From: Streptomyces ortus
Lineage (GTDB): Bacteria; Actinomycetota; Actinomycetes; Streptomycetales; Streptomycetaceae
Direction of reading: 5' to 3'
Assembly: GCF_026341275.1 (NCBI RefSeq)
Contig: NZ_JAIFZO010000001.1
Span: forward strand, 77,910-141,909
Length of the DNA: 64,000 nt
A program made the translations under genes and the position numbers. Shown here one piece after another: positions 32,101 through 42,100 of this stretch. Within the stretch, counting starts at the first letter, position 1, and every line of letters begins with the position of its first letter. Under the pieces are notes generated by a model. That model saw nothing but the letters and a program-made list of their open reading frames with translations, was not told where the DNA came from and made no database searches.

Positions 32101-34190
32101 CGCAGGCGTGGGCTTCGGGGCGCACGTTGGTGAACACGTACGGTCCCACCGAGGCGACCGTGATGGTCACCACCGGCGCAGTCACCCCGGATCTTCTGAC
32201 AGCCCCGCCCATTGGTGCCCCCGTCGCCAATGCTCGCCTCTACGTCCTGGACGCGCGGCTGAATCCCGTGCCGGTCGGCGTGGCCGGTGAGGTGTTCATC
32301 GCGGGCCCGCAGGTCGCCCGCGGCTACCGCGCCCAGCCCACCTTGACCGCCGAACGTTTCCTTCCCGACCCGTTCGCTGCCGACGGCACGCGTATGTACC
32401 GCTCGGATGACCGGGCCCGCTGGCTGGCCGACGGCACCCTCGACTTCATCGGACGCGCCGACGACCAGGTCAAGGTGCGTGGGTTCCGTATCGAACCCGG
32501 TGAGATCGAAGCCGTACTCACCGCGCATCCCCAGGTCCGCACAGCCGTCGTGACGGCCTTCGGTGACACCGAGGATCGACGCCTGGCCGCCTACCTGGTT
32601 CCGGAGGACGCCGCGCAGGGCATTCCGGCGGTCAATGAGCTGCGGGAGCATGTCCAGCGGAGGCTGCCGGCCCTCCCTCTCACCCCCAACGGCAAGCTGG
32701 ATCGATCCGCGTTGCCGGCGCCGGACGGTGTGCGGCCGGAGCTGGACGGTTTCGTACCCCCTGCCACGGCTTCCGAAGAGCTACTGGCGGGCATCTGGCA
32801 GCACCTTCTCGGTGTGGACCGGGTCGGGGCCACGGACAACTTCTTCGAGCTGGGTGGGCATTCGCTGCTCGCCACCCAGGTGGTCTCCCGGATCAGGGAG
32901 GTGTTCGGCGTCGAGCTGGCCCTGGCCACCCTCTTCGATCGTCCGACGATCGCGGGGCTGGGGGCCGCGCTCGACTCCGTGGCACCGAGCGGGGCGGAGC
33001 CGCAGTGGACGGTCGTCAGCAGGGACGAGCCGTTGCCGCTGTCGTTCGCCCAGCAGCGTCTGTGGTTCCTGGACCAGCTCGAACCCGGCTCGGTCGAATA
33101 CAACCTGCCGTTGTACATGCCGTGGGACGGGGACGGGGACGGGGACCTGGACGTGGTCGCCCTGGGAGCGGCCCTGGACGCGGTGGTGGCTCGGCACGAG
33201 GTGCTGCGGACCCGGCTCGTGGCTGGTACCGACGGAACGCCGTACCAGGTGATCGACCCGGCGAATACGTTCCCGTTGCCGGTGGTCGACGTCTCCGATT
33301 CCTTCGATCCCGTGCGAGAGGCCGAGCGGCTGGCGCTGGCCGATGCGGCGGCACCGTTCGATCTGGCGGCAGGACCCCTGATCCGGGGCGCGCTGATTCG
33401 CCTCGACGAGGATCAGCACCTGCTCGTACTGCTGACACACCACGTGGTGTCCGACGAATGGTCGGCGCGCATCCTGCGACGTGAGGTGTCCGCGTTGTAC
33501 GAGGCGTTCCGTGCGGGTGAGCCGGATCCGTTGCCGCCGCTGCCGGTGCAGTACGCGGACTTCGCGGCATGGCAGCGGCGGTGGTTGGACGGAGAGGTGC
33601 TGGAGGCTCAACGGGCCTACTGGAAAGCGACGTTGGCCGACGCGCCCGTACTGGAACTGCCCACCGACCGGCCGCGTCCGCCGGTACGGTCCGCCGAAGG
33701 AGCGATGGCTCCGTTCGTCGTCCCGGCGGAGACGGCCGACGCGCTGCGGGCGCTGTCCCGGGAGCGCGGCACGACGATGTTCATGACGCTGCTTGCCGCG
33801 CTCGATGTCCTGCTGGGGCGGTACGCGGGGTCGGAGGATGTGGTGGTGGGCACGCCGGTGGCGAACCGGAACCGTGCCGAGACGGAGGACCTGATCGGGT
33901 TCTTCGTCAACACGCTGGTGATGCGGGCGGACCTGTCCGGTGATCCGTCGTTCCGTGAGTTGCTGGGGCGGGTCCGGGAGACGGCGTTGGGCGCGTATGC
34001 GCATCAGGATCTGCCGTTCGAGCAACTCGTCGACGAACTGGTCACCGAGCGGGACCGGTCCCGAACGCCGCTGTTCCAGGTCTTCTTCAGCTACGGCGCC
34101 GGAGAGGGTGAGGCCGTTCGAGGCGCCGCCGAGGTCGATCAGGAACCTGGCACACAGGCGGGTGAGGTTGCCGTGCCGTTCGACCTGTGA
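17736..34190 (+). CDS. Nonribosomal peptide synthetase, modules 1-5 and most of the module 6 C domain (frameshifted; ends at an in-frame TGA)
   Basis: ATG 17736 opens a giant NRPS of about 5,480 residues if the breaks are repaired. The order is partial C, A, T, then four full C-A-T modules, then a C domain interrupted by TGA at 34188-34190. Every T domain has GGHSLLAT (Ser for phosphopantetheine) and there is no epimerase. Frame is lost at about 19235, 19285 and 19370 in A1, and about 21690, 21945, 22065, 22245, 22315 and 22400 in A2. Coding similarity continues in another frame across each break, so missing bases are more likely than decay. From about 22400 the frame is open to 34190. The gene probably belongs to the transcript starting at 14503. 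Confidence 0.85.
20160..23420 (+). other. NRPS module 2: C2, A2 (basic residue, capreomycidine candidate), T2
   Basis: C2 (about 20160-21500) has the active-site motif [10 protein letters not shown]2 (about 21510-23160) is the most damaged domain, with about six frame breaks. Its A3 motif reads SGSTG-C-E-G where RPKG is expected. The pocket read across frames is D-V-G-E-V-V-G-V-D-K. Two acids (E278, D331) resemble ornithine codes such as DVGEIGSIDK, so a basic residue, plausibly capreomycidine, is inferred. T2 (about 23190-23420) is intact. Confidence 0.6.
23430..26590 (+). other. NRPS module 3: C3, A3, T3
   Basis: C3 (about 23430-24780, HHVAFDEWS) contains a Gly-Thr repeat loop before its last strands. 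A3 (about 24790-26340) is intact, with pocket D-A-L-S-L-G-T-V-M-K, identical to A5, so modules 3 and 5 should load the same residue. I cannot name it with confidence; Hpg or Dpg is inferred from the pathway genes. T3 (about 26350-26590) has [10 protein letters not shown]. Confidence 0.7.
26600..29860 (+). other. NRPS module 4: C4, A4 (amine-bearing residue, Dap candidate), T4
   Basis: C4 (about 26600-28010, HHVVSDEWS) has an insertion of about 50 His/Gly/Asn-rich residues late in the domain. A4 (about 28020-29590) is clearly a different lineage from A3 and A5, with pocket D-A-E-D-I-G-V-I-T-K. The acids E239 and D278 suggest a residue with a free side-chain amine; 2,3-diaminopropionate fits the pathway genes. 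T4 (about 29610-29860) reads [10 protein letters not shown]. Confidence 0.65.
29870..32990 (+). other. NRPS module 5: C5, A5 (with two lesions), T5
   Basis: C5 (about 29870-31220, HHIVTDEWS). A5 (about 31230-32740) has the same pocket as A3 (DALSLGTVMK), but two differences may impair it. Its A7 motif is YRSDDR instead of YRSGDR. About 12 residues equivalent to [12 protein letters not shown] in A3 are absent at about 32673, just before the A10 lysine motif PNGKLDR. The open frame is kept. T5 (about 32750-32990) is normal. Confidence 0.75.
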
Positions 34191-36180
34191 GTGATGGTCG
34201 AGGAGGCCGGCGACGGCACGCTCAAGGCAGGGATCCAGTTCAGTACGGCGTTGTTCGATGCGGTGACGGTGGAGCGGATGGCGGCGCATCTGGTGACGCT
34301 GTTGGGGGCTGTGGCTGGTGACGCGGATCGGCGGGTGGGTGAGCTGCCGTTGTTGGAGGAGTCGGAGTGGGTTGAGCTGACGGGTGGGTGGAACGACTCG
34401 GCGGCGGCTTTGCCGGTGCCGGTGTCGGTGGCGGGGGTGCATGAGTGGATTGCGGGGCGGGCGGTGGTGTCGCCGGATGTGGTGGCGGTGGTGTCGGGTG
34501 GTGTGTCGGTGACGTATGGCGGGTTGCTGGCGCGGGCGAGCCGGCTGGCGCATCATCTCCGCCAGATGGGTGTGGGTGCCGAGTCGGTGGTGGCGCTGTG
34601 CCTGCCTCGCGGGGTGGACATGGTGGTCGCCGCGCTGGGGGTGTGGCAGGCGGGGGCCGCGTATCTGCCGTTGGATCCTGATTTTCCGGTGGAGCGGTTG
34701 GAGTTCATGCTGGCGGACAGTGGTGCGTCGGTGCTGGTGGGTCATCGGGCGGTGGCGGGGCATCTGCCGGTGAGTGGGCGGGTCGGGTCGGCAGTGTGGC
34801 TGGACGATCCGCAGACGGTGGAGACGCTGGCCGCCTGTAGCTCATCAGCTCCTGAAGTCGCCGTTTCTGGTGACCAGTTGGCGTATGTGTTGTATACGTC
34901 GGGGTCGACGGGTCGGCCGAAGGGTGTGCAGGTCACGCACGGCAACCTGGCGAGTTTCCTGTCGGCGATGGCTGAGCGTCCGGGGCTGGGCGCCGGGGAT
35001 GTGCTGCTGGCGGTGACGACGCCGGGCTTCGACATCGCGGGGCTTGAGTTGTGGTTGCCGCTGGTGTCGGGCGCCCGGGTGGTGGTCGCCGATGGGCAGA
35101 TGGCAGGTATGCCGGGCGCGTTGGCGGGGGAGTTGGTGCGGGCCGGGGTGACGGTGATGCAGGCGACGCCGGCGACGTGGCAGATGCTGGTGTCGGACGG
35201 CTGGGAGGGTGTGCCGGGTCTGCGGGCGTTGTGTGGTGGTGAGGCGCTGCCACTCTCCTTGGCGGGGGCGTTGGTGGAGCGGACGGCCGGGGTGTGGAAC
35301 ATGTACGGGCCGACCGAGACCACGATCTGGTCGGTGTGTGATCCCGTCGGGGGCGGTGTTCCGGCGATCGGGTCGCCGATCGCTGGCACGCAGGTGTATG
35401 TGCTGGATCAGCGACTCGCCCCGGTCCCGATCGGGGTGGCGGGCGAGCTGTTCATCGGTGGTGGCGGGGTGACCCGCGGTTATCTGGGGCGCCCGGCGTT
35501 GACGGCCGAGCGGTTCGTGTCCGACCCGTTCACCGCTGGCGGGGGCCGGTTGTATCGGACGGGTGACCGGGTGCGGTGGCTGGCGGATGGTCGTCTGGAG
35601 TTCCTGGGCCGGGCAGATGACCAGTTGAAGGTGCGGGGTTTCCGGATCGAGCCGGGTGAGATCGAGACCGTGCTGACCGGCCTGGCACAGGTGAGCGCGG
35701 CCGTGGTCACCGGGCATGGTGAGGGAGCCGAACGCCGGCTGGTCGCCTACCTGGTCCCTGCCGACCCCGGTCAGGGCATTCCTGCCCCGGACGTGCTGCG
35801 TGAGCACGTTCGCCGGGTTCTGCCGGATTACATGGACCCGTCCTTGTTCGTCGAGCTGGCCGCGCTGCCCCTGACCCCGAACGGAAAGATCGACCGGGCG
35901 GCTCTCCCGGCACCGGACGCCTCCCGCGCGGGCCTCGATGGGTTCTCGGAGCCGTCCGGGGCGACCGAGGAACTGCTCGCCGGAATCTGGGCGCAGGTTC
36001 TGGGCGTGGAGCGGGTCGGTGCCACGGACGGCTTCTTCGACCTCGGCGGGCACTCCCTCCTTGCCACCCTGGCCGTCTCCCGCATCAGGGAGGCCTTCGG
36101 TGTCGAGGTGTCCCTCGCCGCGTTGTTCGACGCCCCCACCGTCCGCGGCCTCGCTTCGGTCCTCGACCGTTCAGCCCGGG
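33000..36180 (+). other. NRPS module 6: C6 (split by TGA), A6 (Gly), T6
   Basis: C6 (about 33000-34370, HHVVSDEWS) is cut by TGA at 34188-34190 in the segment that reads FDL-R-L or FDL-T-L in the other C domains. A6 (about 34380-35930) has pocket D-I-L-Q-L-G-M-I-W-K, one residue from the glycine code DILQLGLIWK, so Gly is predicted. T6 (about 35950-36180) is normal. Confidence 0.75.
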
Positions 36181-39100
36181 ACGCGGCGCCCCCGATGACG
36201 GCCGTCGCCCGCGACAGCGCGCTCCCGCTGCCGCTGTCGTTCGCGCAGCAGCGGCTGTGGTTCCTCGACCAGCTGGAGCCGGGATCGCCCGAGTACAACA
36301 TGTCGACCCGGCTGCGCCTGACCGGGGACGTCGATGTCACGGCCCTGCGGGCGGCGCTGGACGCGGTGGTCGTCCGGCACGAGGTCCTGCGTACCCGGCT
36401 GGTGGCCGACGCCGAGGGCGTACCGCACCAGCTCGTAGACCCGCCGGCCCCGCTCCCTCTCCGGCGGCTGGACGTGTCGGACGGCGACGATCCCCGGGGT
36501 GACGCGGAGGCCCTGATCATCGAGGAGGCCCTGACGCCCTTCGACCTCGCCCAGGGGCCCCTCGTCCGAGCCACCCTCGTCCGGCTGGCCCCGGACGAGC
36601 ACGTACTGGCCCTTTCGATGCATCACGTCGCTTTCGACGAGTGGTCGGACCGTGTCCTGCAGCGCGAGCTGCTGGCGCTGTACGAGGCGTTCAGGGCCGG
36701 GGAGCCTGACCCGTTGCCGCCTCTCGCCCTTCAGTACGCGGACTTCGCCGCCTGGCAGCGGAACTGGCTCACCGGGGAGGTCCTCGACAGTCAAGTCGAC
36801 TACTGGCGGGCGAATTTGGCGGGCGTGCCGGTTCTGGACCTGCCTACGGACCGGCCCCGCCGGCCCGTGCGCTCCACCGACGGATCGGTGGCGAGGTTCA
36901 GCGTCCCGGCGGAGACCGCGGACGCCCTGCGCAGGCTGTCCCGTGAGCACGGTACGACGATGTTCATGACGCTCCTCGCCGCCTTCGACGTCCTCCTGGC
37001 CCGCTATGCCGACACGGAGGACGTCGCGGTCGGCACCCCGGTGGCGAACAGGAACCGGGCCGAGACCGAGGACCTGATCGGGTTCTTCGTCAACACCCTG
37101 GTCATGCGCACGGACCTGTCGGGCGACCCGTCCTTCACGGAGGTGCTGCGCCGGGTGCGCGAGACCGCGCTGGGGGCCTACGCCCATCAGGACCTGCCGT
37201 TCGAGCAACTGGTGGACGATCTGGTCGTGGAGCGCGACCGGTCCCGTACACCGCTCTTCCAGGCGCTCTTCGGCTACACCACCGAAGGCAGAGGCGGTCC
37301 GTCCGTTCCCGGGTCCCGGCCGGTGAAGTTCGACCTGATGGTGAACCTCGGTGAGGACGAGGGCGCGCTGGCCGGTGAGATCCAGTACAGCACCGCCCTG
37401 TTCGACGCCGGCACGATCGAGCGGATGGCGGGGCACCTGGTCACGCTGCTCCAGGCCGTCACCGTCGACGCGGACCGCAGAGTGGGCGAGCTGCCGCTGC
37501 TGACGGCCGCCGAGCGGGACCTGTTGCTGCACGAGTGGACCGACACCGTCGCGGAACTGCCCGCGGTGGCCGGTATGCACGAGCTGATCGCGGGACGGGC
37601 AGCCGCCACCCCGGACGCGGTGGCCGTCGTGTCCGGCGAACTCACGCTCACCTACAGCCAGTTGATGGCGCGGGCGAATCGGCTCTCGCACCACCTGCGT
37701 GGCGTGGGTGTGGGTGCCGAGTCGGTGGTGGCGCTGTGCCTGGAGCGCGGCCCGGACATGGTCGCGGCGGTGCTGGCCGTGTGGCAGGCGGGCGGCGCCT
37801 ACCTCCCGCTGGACCCGGACTACCCGCGGGAGCGCCTGGAGTTCATGCTCGCCGACAGCGGCGCGTCGACCCTGGTCGGACACCGGGCGGTGGCCGCCGG
37901 CCTGGCCGCGGGCGGCGCAATGGACGCGGTCGTGTGGCTGGACGACCCGGACACGCGCGCGGAACTCGCGCTGCTGCCGGCCACGTCACCGGGTGTGGAG
38001 GCGCACCCGCAGCAACTCGCGTACGTCATCTACACCTCGGGCTCCACCGGACGTCCGAAGGGCGTTCAGATCACCCACCGGGGTGTCCTCAACCGTGTCT
38101 CGTGGATGCAGGACCGCCATGAGCTGGGCGCGTCGGAGCGGGTGCTGCACAAGACGCCGCTGACGTTCGACGCATCGGTGTGGGAGCTGTTCTGGCCCCT
38201 GTCGAACGGCGCCGAGCTGGTGATCGCCGAGCCGGGGCGGCACGGAGACCTGGACTATTTGGTGGGGCTGCTGGAGTCCCGGCAGATCGCGGTGGTCCAG
38301 TTCGTGCCCTCGCTGTTCAAACTGTTCGTGTCGCACACCTGGCCCTCGTCGCTGCCGTCGCTGCGTGCCGTGTTCTGCGGCGGCGAGGCGCTGTCCGCGT
38401 CCGATGTGGCCCACTTCCACACGAGGAACGCCACGGCCGTCGTGGCGAACCTGTACGGCCCGACGGAGAACACCATCGACGCGGCCAGCACGGTGTGCCG
38501 GCGGCCGGACGACGGCCCGGGGGGTACGGCGGACTGGTCGCCGGGCGGTCTGGTCCCCATCGGCGAGCCCCTCACCAACGTGTGGCTGCTGGTGCTGGAC
38601 GACCGGCTGAACCCGGTGCCGGTCGGCGTCGCGGGTGAGCTGTTCATCGCCGGGGCGAGCCTGGCCCGCGCCTACGGGGGCCGACCCGCGCTGACGGCGG
38701 AGCGGTTCGTGGCGGATCGGTACGCCGGTGACGGGTCCCGGGCGTACCGGTCCGGCGACCAGGTGCGCTGGCGGGCCGACGGACGTCTGGAGTTCCTGAG
38801 CCGCGTCGACCACCAGGTGAAGGTACGCGGATTCCGCATCGAGCCCGGTGAGGTCGAGGCGGTCCTCGCCGGACACCCGGCCGTGCGGTCGGCGGTCGTG
38901 ACGACATGGGGCGAGGCGGCGGACCGGGCGCTGGTCGCCCACCTGGTCCCCGACAACCCGGCGGAGGGCATCCCGGCGACCGCCGAACTGCGCGAGCATG
39001 TCCGGCGCAGCGTCCCCGAGTTCATGGTGCCGTCGGTCTTCGTCGAGGTGGCGGCACTGCCGCTGACACCCAACGGGAAGCTGGACCGGGCCGCCCTGCC

Positions 39101-42100
39101 GGCACCGGAGACCGGCCGCACCGACGTGGACGGGTTCGTCGCTCCCTCGGGCGCGGTGGAGGAGCTGCTCGCGGGGATCTGGCACGGTCTGCTGCCCGTG
39201 GACCGCGTCGGCGCCGAGGACAACTTCTTCGAGCTGGGCGGGCACTCGCTGCTGGCCACCCAGATCGTCTCCCGCGTCCGGGACGTCATCGGAGCGGAGA
39301 TCCCGCTCGCCACGCTGTTCGACCACCCGACGGTACGCGGACTGGCGACGGCGATCGCCGAATCGGCCGGGCAGGTGGAGGTGCGGCCGGTGACGCCGGT
39401 CGGCCGGGACCGCGAACTGCCGCTGTCGTTCGCCCAGCAGCGGCTGTGGTTCCTGGACCAACTGGAGCCCGGGTCGCTGGAGTACAGCCTCCCGATGCGG
39501 GTGCGGATGGGCCCTGACCTCGACGTCCCCGCCCTGCAGGCCACCCTGGGCGCGGTCGTCGCCCGGCACGAGGTGCTGCGGACCCGGCTGGTGGCCGGCC
39601 CGGACGGCGTACCCCACCAGCTGATCGACCCGCCGTCGGCCTTCCCGCTTCCGCTGATCGACGTCTCGACCGAGGGCGACCCGCTGCACGCGGCCGGGAA
39701 ACTGGTCGCGGCCGACGAGGCGACGCCGTTCGACCTGGCGGACGGCCCGCTGATCCGCGCCATGCTCATCCGGGTGGCGCCCGACGAGCACGTCCTGGCG
39801 CTGTCGATGCACCATGTCGTGTCCGACGAATGGTCCACGCGGATCTTCCAGCGCGAACTGGCTTATCTGTACGACGAGTTGCGTGCGGGGCGTACGCCGT
39901 CGCTGCCCGCGCCCGCCGTGCAGTACGCGGACTTCGCGGTTTGGCAGCGGCAGTGGCTGACCGGCGAGGTGCTGGACGGGCAACTGGCGTATTGGCGCGG
40001 TCAATTGGGCGGCGCGCCGGTGCTGGAACTGCCCACGGACCGTCCGCGCCCGGCGGTGTGGTCACCGGCCGGCGCGTCCACCCGGTTCACCGTCGGCGCG
40101 GAGACGATGGAGTCACTGCGGGCGCTGGCCCGGCGCAGCGGCACGACGATGTTCATGACGCTGCTGGCCGCCTTCGACGTCCTGCTGAGCCGCCAGGCCG
40201 GCACGGACGACGTGGTCGTGGGTACTCCGGTGGCCAACCGGAACCGGGCCGAGACCGAGGAACTGATCGGGTTCTTCGTCAACACCCTCGTCATGCGGGC
40301 CGACCTGTCCGGCGATCCGACATTCACGGAACTGCTCGGGCGGGTCCGCTCCATGGCGCTCGACGCGTACGCGCACCAGGACCTTCCGTTCGAGCAGCTG
40401 GTCGACGACCTGGTCGTCGAGCGGGACCGGTCCAGAAGCCCGCTGTTCCAGGTGTTGTTCAACTACTTCACCGAGGATGGAAGGGCCGGCGGGGGAGGTC
40501 GGGCCGCAGAGGGCGGACCGGTCGAGGACGGACGGGCGTCTCTCGACCCGGGTCCGGACGACAGTCCTGGCGCCGACTCCTTCCTCGGCGACACCGGCAG
40601 TGGTATGACCACCCGCTTCGACCTGCGGCTGGTGCTGACGGACGCGGGCGGTGCGCTGAACGGGCAGATCGAGTACAGCACCGCGCTGTTCGACCCCGGC
40701 ACGGTCGGGCGGACGGCCGCACAGTTCGGCACGCTGCTGGACGCGGTGGCCCAGGACGCCGAGCGGCGTCTCGGCGAGCTGCCGTTGCTGGACGAGGACA
40801 CGCACGACGTACTGGTCCACGGCTGGAACGACACCGCTCGGGCGCTGCCCGCGGTGGGCGGCGTGCACGAACTGATCGTGGCCGCCGCGGCGCGGGAGCC
40901 CGGTGCGACCGCCGTGAGGTGCGGGGAGACGTCGGTCGGATACGGCGAGCTGCTGGACAGGTCGGGGCGGCTGGCGCATGTTCTGCGCGGCGCGGGCGTC
41001 GGCGACGAGACCGTGGTGGCGGTGTGCCTGCCGCGCGGGGTCGACATGATCGTGGCCGTCCTCGCGGTCTGGCTGGCCGGTGGCGCCTATCTGCCGCTCG
41101 ACCCCGAATACCCGGTGGACCGACTGGAGTTCATGCTCGCCGACAGCGGCGCGGGTGTGCTGCTCGGCACCGACGAGGTGATCGAGGAGCTGCCCGTCGG
41201 CAGGACGCGGACGATCGTCATGGACGATCCCGCGGTGCGGAGTTCTCTGCTCGCCATGCCTTCGGCCCCGCCCGAAGTACCCGTGCACCCGCACCAGTCG
41301 GCGTACGTGATCTACACGTCCGGATCCACAGGACGGCCCAAGGGCGTGCAGGTCACCCATGGGGGAGCGGTCAGTCTGGTCACCGCCCAGCGCGAGGCAC
41401 TCGGGACGGGCCCGGGCGATGTGGTCCTGCAGTTCGCGCCGTTCGGGTTCGACGCCTCGGTGTGGGAGCTGCTGATGGCCCTGGCGTCCGGGGGCACCCT
41501 GGTCGTCGCCGAGGCGGCGGACCGCGCCGAACCCGGCCGCCTGGCAGCGCTCGCCGCCCGTACCGGAGTGAGTGTGGCCACCGTGCCGCCGTCCCTGCTG
41601 GACGCCCTGGGCCCGGACGGGTTCAGCGGGGTGTCCACCCTGATCACGGCGGGTGAACGGCTCGACGGACGGCTTGCCGCCCAGTGGTCCGTCGGGCGAC
41701 GCCTGTTCAACGCGTACGGTCCGACCGAGACGACGGTCTGCGCCACGGTCGCCGGCTGTGCGCCGGACCGCGGGCAGGCACCGCCGATCGGCGGCCCGGT
41801 CGCCAACACCCGGGTGTACGTGCTGGATCAGCGGCTGCGGCCGGTGCCGGTCGGTGTCGCGGGAGAGCTGTTCATCGCGGGTGCGCAACTGGCGCGCGGC
41901 TATCTCGGCCGGGCCGCGCTCACCGCCGAACGCTTCCTGCCCGACCCCTTCACAGGCGACGGAACACGGATGTACCGCTCGGGCGACCGGGTGCGGTGGC
42001 TGCCGGACGGACAGCTCGAGTTCCTCGGCCGCACCGACGACCAGGTCAAGGTGCGCGGCTTCCGGATCGAGCCCGGGGAGGTCGAGGCGCTGCTCACCAC

